Assembly (NCBI GenBank): GCA_017521195.1
Contig: JAFXGP010000110.1
Location: 1 to 54,683, forward strand
Length of the DNA stretch: 54,683 nucleotides
Reading direction: 5' to 3'
Origin: Lachnospiraceae bacterium
GTDB lineage: Bacteria; Bacillota; Clostridia; Lachnospirales; Lachnospiraceae
This document shows, piece by piece, positions 17,466-25,661 of the stretch; the first letter of the stretch is position 1; every line of letters starts with the position of its first letter. The notes under the pieces were generated by a model. That model had not been told where the DNA came from. It saw nothing but the letters and a program-made list of their open reading frames with translations, and did not search any database. A program made the translations under genes and the position numbers.

Positions 17466-18593
17466 CTATTCTGCTACTGTGACATTTTCCTTCTTTTCTA
17501 CTTGGTTATAAAACACATCAATAACGATTTGCTTTAAGGCCGCATCATCAATATAGAATTCCTCATGTTTCTCACCCATCTTGGATTCTCCCGGAATACT
17601 GATGATATTCTCCATGGAAAAATCGTATCCCAGTAAGGTATCTGCCATAAATGCTATTTCATCCACTGACAAACTGGTTACAAGATGCTTCTTCACTTTA
17701 TTCAACAGGCTGATTGGGAATGTAATATCCTGTTTCATCTTGTCCTTTAACTTAAAAACATAATTGTTGAGATATTGCTTCTGTCTTTCTACACGTTTGA
17801 TATTAGTTCCCAATTCTTTTGATGCAGAATCTCTTTCTCTGATATAAATAAGAGCTTCCTCACCTTTTAGTAATACATTTGCCCCTTCGCTCCAATTCCA
17901 TCTATGTCTGGTCATATCCTCCAACACAGTCACTTCCACGCCACCCACTGCATCATTCAGGGTAGCAATGGACTGCATATCTAAGGCACCGTATCCATGG
18001 ATTGGAATTCCATAGAACAATTCCGAAACTGCCTGTTCCATCAACCGGCAGCTTTTTTCCCTACCATTACCATAGGCATACTGTAATGTAATCTGACCTT
18101 CTTCTTCTCCCAGATACATTCCTGCAGTATCGTATATTTCAATATCCGTCATGGTATCTCTGTTAATAGCAATGACATTGATTTCTTCTTTTCGTGGATT
18201 CACCACCACCATAAGCAGAGCATCTGCCTGTCCTGCTTTACCGGGAGTTTTCTCTTTTTCAATTCCATTTCTGGAATCCACTCCCATGCACAAAAAGGTC
18301 ATGATATCGTCGTTATATTCGTAGACCTTCCCCTCTACCAATATTTGACCTTCTTCTAATTCCAAAGGTTCGTTTAAAGTTTCTATTTCATCATTCAAAT
18401 TGCCGGAAAGTTCCTGATTAGCTACTTCATTGGCATGTTTTTTCAGGCTACTTTTTCCCACACTTTTTAAAACCATAAAAGTGCTGAAAAATAAAACTAC
18501 TACCAGGCACAGAATCAACCCTGCCACAATCAGCTTTTCCGTAACACCATTGATACGTACTTTCTTTCCCGGCTTGTATCCTCTTTTTGCCAT
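17466..18593 (-). CDS. LytR-CpsA-Psr (LCP) family glycopolymer ligase
   Basis: LCP enzymes attach undecaprenyl-diphosphate-linked glycopolymers to peptidoglycan on the outer membrane face. This 375-residue protein has a basic cytoplasmic tail (KRGYKPGKKVR), one helix at about residues 22-46, and the extracellular LCP domain from about residue 85: FLCMGVDSRNG, ADALLMVVVNP, NVIAINRDTMTDIEI, then LNDAVGGVEVTV and EEALIYIRERDS with the arginines that contact the pyrophosphate lipid. Its place between the sortase gene (43 bases upstream) and the secreted protein suggests that the polymer of this locus is wall-anchored, not shed. AAAGGAGAAAT precedes the ATG. Length is normal for the family. The exact acceptor is not readable. 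Confidence 0.94.
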   Translation of the reverse strand: MAKRGYKPGKKVRINGVTEKLIVAGLILCLVVVLFFSTFMVLKSVGKSSLKKHANEVANQELSGNLNDEIETLNEPLELEEGQILVEGKVYEYNDDIMTFLCMGVDSRNGIEKEKTPGKAGQADALLMVVVNPRKEEINVIAINRDTMTDIEIYDTAGMYLGEEEGQITLQYAYGNGREKSCRLMEQAVSELFYGIPIHGYGALDMQSIATLNDAVGGVEVTVLEDMTRHRWNWSEGANVLLKGEEALIYIRERDSASKELGTNIKRVERQKQYLNNYVFKLKDKMKQDITFPISLLNKVKKHLVTSLSVDEIAFMADTLLGYDFSMENIISIPGESKMGEKHEEFYIDDAALKQIVIDVFYNQVEKKENVTVAE

Positions 18594-18636
18594 ATTTCTC
18601 CTTTTAACTATTCTCCATAATCAATTCGAAGAATCC

Positions 18637-19509
18637 TTATTCTTGCACGGTACTTTCATTCTGGTTTAAAACTGCCTGCACCAACAGACGTTTTTCCGGC
18701 TGATTTCCGATACAAGTTACCAGTGTAATAATCTTGTCCTCTACCGTGACTGTAATATCCTCCCGAAGCTGGGCATTCATGGAACGCATATTTTGAATAT
18801 CTTCCAGATAATTTGCATATACCTGTTGGTTGGCAAAATCAAAACTATATAACAGATGTCTGTCATCATAGATATATGCGGCAAATATGGTATATTCATA
18901 TTCCCTTTCCGGAGTATAGATATATACCTTTGTATTTTCTTCGAAGAAGTTTGCATCTTCGAATTTATGTAAACCTGAAAACATGGAACCGTTTTTCATG
19001 TTGTGTCCGTAGATTACGGTATTATTATCCGTAAAATCTTTACTATTTAAGTTTTCGGTATAGATACATCCCGGATATCCGTAAGAACCATCTATGTTAT
19101 AATTCAGATAGTAAGTATTGTCCGTTGCATGCTGCAAAATAGGGTAATCAATTACAGTTCCCGGAATGGTAATCCACGCATAGACATCTTCATTCACTTC
19201 CCACATTCCGGCGAAGTCTACGGGACATCCCTCATATACTCCATCTTCGGTTTCTTCCGAAACTTCCTCTATATCTTCTTCTGCAATACTTTCTGTTTCT
19301 TCTGTCTCTGATGTACTTTCCACTTTATGCTCATCATAAAGGGCTTCCATCTCTTCCTGGCTCATGACCGGCAATGGTTCTACATAAGCAGCTTCCAATT
19401 CTGCCTGTTCTTTTGCTGCCTTAAGAGCCATAACTCCCCCTACAACAGCAGCCACAAGTGCAATACTTATGCCATACACCAGGACTTTTCTGATTACTTT
19501 ATTTTTCAT
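18637..19509 (-). CDS. srtB: Class B sortase
   Basis: A membrane-anchored transpeptidase of 290 residues. One N-terminal helix (about 8-30) is followed by an acidic linker (55-90) and the sortase barrel. The catalytic triad is visible: His169 in VIYGHNM, Cys266 in TLVTCIGN, and Arg274 in EKRLLV. The helical insert (LEDIQNMRSMNAQLRE) before the final strands marks class B. It is encoded 21 bases after the DUF5011-like gene and 43 bases before the LCP gene. The only obvious candidate substrate in the window is the downstream secreted protein ending APKTGEF, which lacks a membrane anchor. Being placed in a polysaccharide operon is uncommon and suggests a link between protein anchoring and glycopolymer export. 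Confidence 0.93.
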   Translation of the reverse strand: MKNKVIRKVLVYGISIALVAAVVGGVMALKAAKEQAELEAAYVEPLPVMSQEEMEALYDEHKVESTSETEETESIAEEDIEEVSEETEDGVYEGCPVDFAGMWEVNEDVYAWITIPGTVIDYPILQHATDNTYYLNYNIDGSYGYPGCIYTENLNSKDFTDNNTVIYGHNMKNGSMFSGLHKFEDANFFEENTKVYIYTPEREYEYTIFAAYIYDDRHLLYSFDFANQQVYANYLEDIQNMRSMNAQLREDITVTVEDKIITLVTCIGNQPEKRLLVQAVLNQNESTVQE

Positions 19510-19530
19510 ATTTCTATTATTCCTCTATCT

Positions 19531-19905
19531 TTAATTGCTGCCGGCTTCTCCTGCGGTAGGAAGCTGTGGTTTCTCCGGTATGGACATTTCCAGGGTCCTG
19601 GATGCTCTACTGACATTTCCCGCGTAATCTGCCACCCCATACACTATAGTGGCTTTTTTCTGTGCTCTATCAGTCACAACTTTTTCCACCACTACTTTGT
19701 CCGTCAAATCTCCATCCTGCTTATCCCAAGCAGTCACCGCCTCCAACAAAATGCGATCCGGCAGTCCTTCTTCATAGATGTAAACTACTTCTCCCAAAGT
19801 AATTTCAGGTGCCACCCTATCTTTTCCCAGATACAGAACAAGACAGATTACCAACAACAAAATATTTACCGCACCCAAAATAATTCCAATGGCTCTATCT
19901 TTCAT
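19531..19905 (-). CDS. Membrane-anchored DUF5011/Ig-like small protein
   Basis: A 124-residue protein with one N-terminal helix (residues 6-26) and an extracytoplasmic beta-rich domain. The stretch AWDKQDGDLTDKVVVE followed by IVYGVADYAGNVSRASRTLEM is the typical pattern of DUF5011 or HYR-like Ig domains found on bacterial surface proteins. A C-terminal PEKPQLPTAGEAG tail is flexible. It sits nine bases after the BY-kinase stop and 21 bases before the sortase start, so it is tightly operonic. Function unknown; it could be a scaffold or adaptor for the export machinery, or help position the sortase. The tail segment LPTAG is LPxTG-like in spacing (L-P-T-A-G has Ala at position four), so it is not a confident sorting signal. 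Confidence 0.8.
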   Translation of the reverse strand: MKDRAIGIILGAVNILLLVICLVLYLGKDRVAPEITLGEVVYIYEEGLPDRILLEAVTAWDKQDGDLTDKVVVEKVVTDRAQKKATIVYGVADYAGNVSRASRTLEMSIPEKPQLPTAGEAGSN

Positions 19906-19914
19906 TTTGTCCTC

Positions 19915-20661
19915 TTATTTCTCGTAATCGTTGCCATAATACTTGCCATAATATTTGCCATAATATTTGCCGTAATAACTCTTTTGGCTGATATTTACCT
20001 TATTCAATACGCATCCCAAAATACGGCATTCTGCCACTTCCAGCTGTTCTTTTACCTTCTGGGCAAATTTATAGCTGATTTCATTGCTGGCAATAACAAT
20101 CACGCAACCATCACACTGTTTGGCTACAATAGCACTGTCAATAACACTTCCTAATGGAGGAGTATCAATAATTACGTAATCAAACACACTTCGTAAGCTC
20201 TTTACCATACTTCCGAAATATTTCCCTCCCAACAATTCACTTGGATTTGGAGGAACCGGACCGGAAAATGCTATATACAAGTTCTTGATGTTTGTGTTAC
20301 AATAAACTTCATTAAAAGTCTTCTGACCACTCAAATAGTGAGTCAATCCATATTTCACGGCTCCGGTTTTATATCTACCTACCAATACGGATTTTCTTAA
20401 GTCCGCATCAATCAAGATTACTTTCTTTCCACTTTCCGCAATAGCTTTTGCCAGATTCATGGATATACTGGACTTCCCTTCGTTAGGTGTACAGCTGGTT
20501 ACTGCGATTACTTTTACATCATCCCCGGCAAATTCCAGATTGGCACGAAGTGTCTTATAAGCTTCCTTTGTACGAAAATCCATTTCGTTTTCATCTTTCA
20601 GCACTACCGATTGCTGTTTTTCCACCTTAATCTCTGCTTCTTTTTTTGCTTTATCTTCCAT
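19915..20661 (-). CDS. cpsD: Bacterial tyrosine kinase (CpsD/EpsB type) with YYGK repeats
   Basis: A cytoplasmic BY-kinase of 248 residues that autophosphorylates and controls polysaccharide chain length and export. Walker A is TPNEGKSSISMNLA (about 60-73), Walker A' is VILIDADLRKS (about 95), and Walker B is YVIIDTPPLGSVID (about 165). The C-terminus carries the tyrosine cluster as an unusual tandem: YYGK repeated four times before YYGNDYEK. In the DNA this is a 12-base direct repeat. In Gram-positive species the kinase and its membrane activator are separate proteins, as here: the activator gene ends 46 bases upstream. The PHP phosphatase, two genes upstream, would reverse the phosphorylation. 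GAGG lies ten bases before the ATG. Confidence 0.94.
   Translation of the reverse strand: MEDKAKKEAEIKVEKQQSVVLKDENEMDFRTKEAYKTLRANLEFAGDDVKVIAVTSCTPNEGKSSISMNLAKAIAESGKKVILIDADLRKSVLVGRYKTGAVKYGLTHYLSGQKTFNEVYCNTNIKNLYIAFSGPVPPNPSELLGGKYFGSMVKSLRSVFDYVIIDTPPLGSVIDSAIVAKQCDGCVIVIASNEISYKFAQKVKEQLEVAECRILGCVLNKVNISQKSYYGKYYGKYYGKYYGNDYEK
19928..19977 (-). repeat. 12-base tandem repeat in the BY-kinase tail
   Basis: A unit close to TTGCCATAATAT (plus-strand reading) is repeated four times and encodes the YYGK tandem. Small unit differences in the third positions are visible. Slippage here would change the number of phosphorylatable tyrosine pairs without breaking the frame, because the unit is a multiple of three. 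Confidence 0.85.
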
Positions 20662-20707
20662 ATGTAATGCCTCTATTTCCTATTCATAATTCTCAGCTTC
20701 AAAAGTC

Positions 20708-21463
20708 CTAATTTACTTTCTTCTTTGCCGGTTTCTTCTTTCCGTTTTTGGCTGCTGTCTGCGTATCCAACGGAATCAAAGCCAAGGTACTAAGTCCCAG
20801 ATATTTCTCTACATCATCACTGGTTTTAATGGTGTCATCCATAAAGAAAATCAACAGGACAACTGCCATTACCAAAAAGGCTCCGATACATCCACCGATA
20901 AGAGTCCATTTCAAAACACTCGGGCCTGCCTTTTCCATAGGAAGGTTCGCAGTTTCCACCACATTAACTGCTTCAATATCCATTACATTTTTGATATGTA
21001 CTGCTGCTGCTTCTCTGACACTGTTGGCAATTTCCATTGCCAAAACAGGATCTGTATCCGTTACGGTAATGGATAAAATACGGGTATCTGTAGGTGTGGT
21101 AACTTCCACCTTGTCCAGCATTGCTTCATAATCAATATCTTCGTTAATTTCTGTCAGGTTTAAGTCTTCAATTACTTTTTCCAACACCAAACGGCTGGTA
21201 ATCAACTGAGCATAGTCCTTAGTCAGCTGGGTTCCCAACTGTACGTCAGAATATGTCACCGTATTTTCCTGCTGTTTGTTTAAAATATAGATTTTACTGG
21301 TGGATTCAAAGGTAGGTGCAATTACAAATGCACTTAACACAAACCCAATAATCGCGGTCAACATTCCCACCAGGGCAATAAGCCATGCTTTGCTGAGTAA
21401 GAGGATAAACACCCCTCGCAAATCAATCTCTATTTCATCGTTGTTGTACTGCTTAGTTTCCAC
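20708..21463 (-). CDS. cpsC: Wzz/CpsC-type polysaccharide co-polymerase and kinase activator
   Basis: A 251-residue membrane protein. The first helix is near residues 25-50 (LLLSKAWLIALVGMLTAIIGFVLSAFVI) and the second near 188-210; the extracellular Wzz domain lies between them (YILNKQQENTVTYSDVQLGTQLTKDYAQLI). The cytoplasmic tail is basic (KNGKKKPAKKKVN) and would activate the BY-kinase encoded 46 bases downstream. It sets chain length with Wzy and the kinase. The start is a GTG at 21463 with GAAGGAAAG upstream. The family is present in all CpsB-C-D-type Gram-positive loci. Length is normal. Confidence 0.93.
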   Translation of the reverse strand: METKQYNNDEIEIDLRGVFILLLSKAWLIALVGMLTAIIGFVLSAFVIAPTFESTSKIYILNKQQENTVTYSDVQLGTQLTKDYAQLITSRLVLEKVIEDLNLTEINEDIDYEAMLDKVEVTTPTDTRILSITVTDTDPVLAMEIANSVREAAAVHIKNVMDIEAVNVVETANLPMEKAGPSVLKWTLIGGCIGAFLVMAVVLLIFFMDDTIKTSDDVEKYLGLSTLALIPLDTQTAAKNGKKKPAKKKVN

Positions 21464-21509
21464 TTTACTTTCCTTCTCTTTCTATCCGTTGTTTTTTGTC
21501 CCTGGCACT

Positions 21510-22235
21510 TTAAATAATTTCGCCCTTGATAACTGCCTGGGGATTATGTACCAGAACCTTTTCTGCTTTTTGATTGCCTAACTTCTTATATAAATAGGAA
21601 GCTGTATCCTTCATTCTTGGACTTCTCTTACCTGTACTATGGGCATCGGTTCCTATGAAGTCCAGTAAATCGTTTTTCATAATATATTTGGCACGCTTTG
21701 CCATTTCATCAAACATCCCGCCTTGGAAGGATGAGGCATTTACCTGAATCAATCCTCCATGATCTTTCACACGCTGTAATCGTTCTTTCTTTTCAAAGAG
21801 ACACTCGTATCTCTCGGTATGGGCCAAAATAGGAATGTATCCATAACTGTCCAGTTTCAGGATTCCGTCTCTTAAATAGGAATACTCTGTCATAGGATCA
21901 AACTCCACCAGTACATACTGGCTTCCTGCCATGGTGGCAATCTTACCGACTTCCAAAAGTTCCGCCACTTCACTCCGATAATAGATTTCATTGCCGGGAT
22001 ACAATTTAATGTAAAATCCCCATTCTTCCATCCGGCTCTCCACTTCTCGAATCGTTGCTTCAATCCGTTCTGGGGACGCACTTTTTTTGGATGCAAAAAA
22101 ATGAGGGGTCGCTATGATTCTGCGAATTCCCTCTTCATAGGCTATTTTTAACATCTCCTTAGTCTTATCCATATCCTTAGCACCATCATCCAGTGCCGGC
22201 AAAATATGACAATGTAAATCTACAAATCCATTCAT
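21510..22235 (-). CDS. cpsB: PHP-family tyrosine-protein phosphatase (CpsB/YwqE type)
   Basis: A manganese-dependent phosphatase of 241 residues that dephosphorylates the BY-kinase. The PHP metal site is visible in DLHCHILPALDDGAKD (residues 6-21), ATPHFF (about 42), AHTERYE (about 138) and GTDAHSTGKRSPRM (about 196). It is the first gene of the polysaccharide operon: GAGGGAG precedes the ATG, and a promoter with TTGACA and TAAAAT boxes lies about 140 bases upstream in the region shared with the divergent XRE gene. It ends 46 bases before cpsC. No truncation. A histidinol-phosphatase reading is excluded by the operon and the length. Confidence 0.94.
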   Translation of the reverse strand: MNGFVDLHCHILPALDDGAKDMDKTKEMLKIAYEEGIRRIIATPHFFASKKSASPERIEATIREVESRMEEWGFYIKLYPGNEIYYRSEVAELLEVGKIATMAGSQYVLVEFDPMTEYSYLRDGILKLDSYGYIPILAHTERYECLFEKKERLQRVKDHGGLIQVNASSFQGGMFDEMAKRAKYIMKNDLLDFIGTDAHSTGKRSPRMKDTASYLYKKLGNQKAEKVLVHNPQAVIKGEII

Positions 22236-22355
22236 GTAACTACTCCCTCATATCAAATATGGCTGTTTATTTCAGTCCTAAACACATACTCAAAACGCAT
22301 ATTTGTATGCATAATTATATATATATATCCATATATTACACATAGTCCACGATTT

Positions 22356-22371
22356 ATATACTTTAGTATTG
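22356..22371. promoter_or_regulatory. Operator dyad O1 (imperfect)
   Basis: The core ATACT-TT-AGTAT is a five-base palindrome with the right half extended to AGTATTG. It lies just at or after the predicted start of the polysaccharide operon transcript. It shares its spacing and sequence with the two dyads to the right. Confidence 0.5.
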
Positions 22372-22376
22372 GGTAA

Positions 22377-22406
22377 ATTTTAGCAATACTATAGTATTTT
22401 GTCAAT
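22377..22406 (-). promoter_or_regulatory. Predicted promoter of the polysaccharide operon
   Basis: On the minus strand a perfect TTGACA (22406-22401) is followed after 18 bases by TAAAAT (22382-22377). The transcript would begin near 22370, giving a leader of about 135 bases before cpsB. Operator O2 fills the spacer and O3 overlaps the -35 box, so repression by the divergent XRE protein is plausible. Confidence 0.6.
22384..22399. promoter_or_regulatory. Operator dyad O2
   Basis: CAATACT-AT-AGTATTT is a seven-base inverted repeat with one end mismatch. It lies between the -35 and -10 boxes of the polysaccharide promoter. Confidence 0.6.
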
Positions 22407-22428
22407 ACTTTAGTATTGCGATTATATT
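22399..22428 (+). promoter_or_regulatory. Predicted promoter of the XRE regulator gene
   Basis: TTGTCA at 22399-22404 and TATATT at 22423-22428 are 18 bases apart. Transcription would begin near 22435, about 42 bases before the ATG. Operator O3 sits inside the spacer, so autoregulation is likely. Confidence 0.5.
22403..22418. promoter_or_regulatory. Operator dyad O3 (perfect)
   Basis: CAATACTTTAGTATTG is a perfect seven-plus-seven inverted repeat with a two-base spacer. It overlaps the -35 box of the minus-strand promoter and the spacer of the plus-strand promoter. A further half-site (AGTATCG) lies at 22432-22438. Confidence 0.65.
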
Positions 22429-22476
22429 CTTAGTATCGCAATTTTATTGGTTTTATTGTTTTTTAAGAGGTAAAAA

Positions 22477-22758
22477 ATGTTAGGTGAACGTATTTTAGAA
22501 CTCAGAACTGCTCATAATTGGACACAAGTACAATTAGCCCAGAAATTAAACGTTTCGAAGCAGGCTGTTTCAAACTGGGAGAATAACAATATCCTCCCTT
22601 CTATCGAAATGTTAATTAAACTTTCCAAAATTTTTTCTATTTCTACAGACTATCTTCTCTCTCTGGATCATAGGAGTTATATAGAAGTGACCGGACTCAC
22701 AGATGTTCAATTAGCCCATATAAAATTTCTGATAGACGATCTCAAAAATTTAAAATAA
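22477..22758 (+). CDS. XRE-family DNA-binding regulator
   Basis: A 93-residue protein. Residues 4-58 form a Cro/C1-type helix-turn-helix (ILELRTAHNWTQVQLAQKLNVSKQAVSNWENNNILPSIEMLIKLSKIFSISTDYLL); the recognition helix is SKQAVSNWENN. The remaining 30 residues (VTGLTDVQLAHIKFLIDDLKNL) form a short helical tail, perhaps for dimerisation. AAGAGG lies eight bases before the ATG. It is transcribed away from the polysaccharide operon and faces an array of palindromic sites that overlap both promoters, which makes it the likely local regulator. Similar small XRE proteins near EPS loci (for example SinR-like) repress polysaccharide genes, but SinR identity is not claimed. A terminator follows. Confidence 0.92.
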   Translation: MLGERILELRTAHNWTQVQLAQKLNVSKQAVSNWENNNILPSIEMLIKLSKIFSISTDYLLSLDHRSYIEVTGLTDVQLAHIKFLIDDLKNLK

Positions 22759-22830
22759 AATATTTTATTCTTTTTTCTATTTGTAATAGAATATTCCTTA
22801 TTTTTGCTATTTATAATGTATTTCAGAGAC

Positions 22831-22870
22831 AAAAAATCCCCTCACTGCATTCACAGTGAAGGGATTTTTT
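22831..22870. terminator. Bidirectional terminator between the XRE gene and metK
   Basis: AAAATCCCCTCACTG and CAGTGAAGGGATTTT form a long stem with one mismatch and a six-base loop. A-rich and T-rich flanks allow termination from both sides. Confidence 0.85.
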
Positions 22871-22917
22871 ACTTACTTAAATTCTCAAAAAATCAGAATC
22901 TGATTCTTTTCTTCCTA

Positions 22918-24105
22918 TTATAAATATTTCTTTAAATCTTCTACTTTATCAAGTGCTTCCCAAGGAAGATTTAAGTCGTTACGTCCAAAGTGTCCGTAAG
23001 CAGCTGTCTGTTTGTAGATTGGACGACGAAGGTCTAACATTTTGATGATTCCTGCCGGACGAAGATCGAAGTTTTCACGAATGATTTCTACCAAACGGAT
23101 TTCATCTAATTTACCTGTTCCAAAGGTATCTACACGTACAGATGTTGGCTGTGCTACACCGATTGCGTAAGATAACTGAATTTCACATTTATCTGCAAGA
23201 CCTGCTGCTACAATATTTTTTGCAACATAACGTGCTGCGTAAGCTGCGGAACGGTCTACTTTTGTACAGTCTTTTCCGGAGAAAGCACCGCCGCCGTGAC
23301 GAGCCCATCCACCGTATGTGTCAACGATGATTTTACGTCCTGTTAAACCGGAGTCACCGTTTGGTCCACCGATTACGAAACGTCCTGTTGGGTTGATGAA
23401 GTATTTTGTATCTTCATTTACCATATCCTGAGGAATTACAGGATCGATAACATATTTTCTGATATCTGCATGAATCTGTTCCTGGCTGATTTCAGCTGCA
23501 TGCTGGGAAGAGATAACTACTGCATCAACACCTACTGCATTACCATTATCATCATATTCTACAGTAACCTGGCTCTTTCCGTCCGGTCTTAAATAAGGAA
23601 GAGTTCCGTTCTTTCTTACTTCTGTTAATTTCTTAGTTAATTTATGAGCTAATGCGATTGGGTATGGCATGAATTCTTCTGTTTCGTTACAAGCATAACC
23701 AAACATCATACCCTGATCCCCTGCACCGATGGCTTCGATATCTTCGTCAGACATCTGGTTTTCTTTTGCCTCTAAAGCTTTATCTACACCCATAGCAATG
23801 TCAGCAGACTGTTCGTCTAATGCTACGATAACACCACATGTGTTAGCATCAAATCCTTTTTCAGATGCATCGTATCCGATTTCTCTGATAGTATCACGTA
23901 CGATACTCTGAATATCTACATATCCTGTTGTAGTAACTTCACCCATTACTAATACAAGACCTGTTGTGATTGCTGTTTCACAAGCCACACGGCTGTTTGG
24001 GTCCTGTGCCATAATCGCATCTAAAACCGCATCAGAAATGTTGTCACAAATCTTATCCGGATGTCCTTCAGTTACAGATTCGGAAGTAAATAATCTTTTT
24101 TCCAT
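22918..24105 (-). CDS. metK: S-adenosylmethionine synthetase
   Basis: The enzyme makes SAM from methionine and ATP. The 395-residue sequence is complete: [23 protein letters not shown] at the start (His and Asp of the active site), the [12 protein letters not shown] nucleotide loop near residue 115, and [22 protein letters not shown] near 255. The ATG at 24105 has AAAGGAGAAC before it; the open frame continues upstream into the riboswitch expression platform but without a ribosome site. Expression is controlled by the SAM-I riboswitch 5' of the gene: high SAM should cause termination. It supplies SAM for, among others, the radical-SAM activase in the polysaccharide locus. It is single-gene, with terminators on both sides. 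Confidence 0.98.
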   Translation of the reverse strand: MEKRLFTSESVTEGHPDKICDNISDAVLDAIMAQDPNSRVACETAITTGLVLVMGEVTTTGYVDIQSIVRDTIREIGYDASEKGFDANTCGVIVALDEQSADIAMGVDKALEAKENQMSDEDIEAIGAGDQGMMFGYACNETEEFMPYPIALAHKLTKKLTEVRKNGTLPYLRPDGKSQVTVEYDDNGNAVGVDAVVISSQHAAEISQEQIHADIRKYVIDPVIPQDMVNEDTKYFINPTGRFVIGGPNGDSGLTGRKIIVDTYGGWARHGGGAFSGKDCTKVDRSAAYAARYVAKNIVAAGLADKCEIQLSYAIGVAQPTSVRVDTFGTGKLDEIRLVEIIRENFDLRPAGIIKMLDLRRPIYKQTAAYGHFGRNDLNLPWEALDKVEDLKKYL

Positions 24106-24178
24106 TCTTTGTTCTCCTTTTGTTTTGTTAAGTTTATAGTTACTATAGGCAGAGACTCGAAATGTTTCAAGTTCGCGC

Positions 24179-24215
24179 AAAATAAGAAAAGTCCACTTAT
24201 AAAAAATAAGCGGAC
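24179..24215 (-). terminator. Riboswitch-controlled terminator of metK
   Basis: AGTCCGCTTAT pairs with ATAAGTGGACT across a short T-rich loop, followed on the minus strand by TTTTCTTATTTT. It lies just 3' of the aptamer and before the ribosome site, as in S-box genes. Confidence 0.88.
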
Positions 24216-24235
24216 TGAAATAACGATACTCAAAT

Positions 24236-24342
24236 CCTCTTATTGTTCGACATTAATTCGCTCAGGTTGGCACCTTCCCGACACCGGGGGGTTGCCGTGG
24301 CTTCATAGGCCCTATGTACCTCCACCACTCTGAATAAGAGAG
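24236..24342 (-). ncRNA. SAM-I (S-box) riboswitch
   Basis: On the minus strand the aptamer reads CTCTTATTCAGAGTGGTGG, GCCACGGCAACC, AGGTGCCAACCTGA, and closes with AATAAGAGG. These are the S-box core motifs: the P1 pair CTCTTATT/AATAAGAG, the P2 kink region, the P3 GGCAACC, and the P4 GGTGCCAA. It lies directly upstream of metK and its terminator hairpin, which is the classical SAM-off arrangement. Boundaries are good to a few bases. Confidence 0.95.
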
Positions 24343-24583
24343 AAATCACAATATGGAATTTTCATATCTTGCTTATAAATTACCTTATCATCGCTCTCTT
24401 GTCAATCGTTTTCAGTGAGTTTTTTGAAGATTGTCAATAACTTCCAATACCACTTCCACCTAACTCTTATGCTTTAGTATTTCTTGACAAACCTCTGTGC
24501 TAAATCTATACTTTTTTATATCTATAAACTTATATCTATGTAGCAAGTTTAGATTTTTATCAAGCATATTAAGGAGAATCTTT

Positions 24584-25654
24584 ATGCGTAAATTAGAGAC
24601 TTCCGATCTGGTTCCTGGAATGGTAGTTGCAGAAAATGTCATGACCTTCCGCAATGATTTACTTTATCCGGCAGGGTATCGATTAACCGACAAAGCAATT
24701 ACCAAATTGGCTTTTTATTCCATTCCATTTATCTGTGTGGAAGATGAAAATGATCAGTTCTCATATGAGGAAATGAAGACGTATTCCGAAAGAGTCCGAA
24801 GTACCCCCGAATTCCAACAGTTTGCTGAGGAATTTGAAAAGGATGTATATAAATTTAAAAATGTATTAAATGCTGTAGTGGAAAAAAATGCCCCCTTGGA
24901 CATCAACGATTTGTTACAGGACACTCTTGCTCTGTTGCATAACTCTACACAAAATGTTCATATTTTTGAAATGATTAACAATATGCGTCAATATGATGAT
25001 TCCACCTATGCCCACAGCATCAACGTTGCTTTAATATCCAACGTTCTTGCCACATGGCTTGGTATGAAAGAAAAGGACATATTGTTGTTAACTCAATGCG
25101 GACTTTTACATGACATCGGAAAACTTCGTATTCCTGATAACATTATTAAGAAACCCGGCAAATTAACCGCTGCAGAATTTAATCTGGTAAAAACCCATCC
25201 TTATGCAGGTTACGAGATTCTGGAAAAACAAAATTTAAATCCTCATATCCTAAACTCTGCCATGATGCACCATGAACGCTGTGACGGTAGCGGTTATCCT
25301 TTTGGACTGACCGCTGAGAGAATCGATGATTTTGCCAAAATCATTTCCATTGCCGATGTATATGATGCCATGACCTCTGCCAGAGTTTACCGTGGAGCCA
25401 TGTGTCCTTTTAAAGTAATTGAAATCTTCGAAAATGAAGGATTATCAAAATACGATACCAAATTCCTTCTTACATTTATAGAAAATGTATTAAATACCTA
25501 TATCCGTACCCATGTCCGACTCAGTGACGGCCGTACCGGAGAAGTGATTATGATTAACAAGCAGTCCCTCTCCCGACCATTAATCCGTGCCGGTTCCGGC
25601 TATATTGATTTAAGCAAAGAACCGGATGCTGTATATATAGAAGAAATTATTTAA
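24584..25654 (+). CDS. HD-GYP domain protein (probable c-di-GMP phosphodiesterase)
   Basis: A 356-residue soluble protein. The N-terminal half (1-120) starts with the DLVPGMVVAENV block common to clostridial HD-GYP proteins and has no clear sensor domain. The HD-GYP domain holds HDIGKLRIPD (His176, Asp177), KTHPYAGYEIL, HHERCDGSGYP (229-239), and SIADVYDAMTSARVYRGAM. All motif residues of active family members are present. It should break down c-di-GMP, a common controller of exopolysaccharide and motility. The ATG at 24584 has AAGGAGA upstream; an earlier ATG at 24497 is without a site. It is a single-gene unit between the metK riboswitch region and murA. Activity on other cyclic dinucleotides cannot be excluded. 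Confidence 0.93.
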   Translation: MRKLETSDLVPGMVVAENVMTFRNDLLYPAGYRLTDKAITKLAFYSIPFICVEDENDQFSYEEMKTYSERVRSTPEFQQFAEEFEKDVYKFKNVLNAVVEKNAPLDINDLLQDTLALLHNSTQNVHIFEMINNMRQYDDSTYAHSINVALISNVLATWLGMKEKDILLLTQCGLLHDIGKLRIPDNIIKKPGKLTAAEFNLVKTHPYAGYEILEKQNLNPHILNSAMMHHERCDGSGYPFGLTAERIDDFAKIISIADVYDAMTSARVYRGAMCPFKVIEIFENEGLSKYDTKFLLTFIENVLNTYIRTHVRLSDGRTGEVIMINKQSLSRPLIRAGSGYIDLSKEPDAVYIEEII

Positions 25655-25661
25655 ACACACA

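Larger units (their letters stand above)
22236..22476. promoter_or_regulatory. Divergent control region of the polysaccharide operon and XRE gene
   Basis: This 241-base AT-rich region holds two divergent promoters and an array of CAATACT/AGTATTG dyads, described separately. The part next to cpsB (22236-22340) shows only AT-rich leader sequence without a clear terminator hairpin. Confidence 0.7.

Noticed and set aside
19921-19980. CRISPR-like direct repeat
   Set aside because: The 12-base repeat is coding (YYGK units) and has no spacers.
24109-24333. Plus-strand frame across the metK leader
   Set aside because: It is the opposite strand of the SAM-I riboswitch and has no ribosome site.
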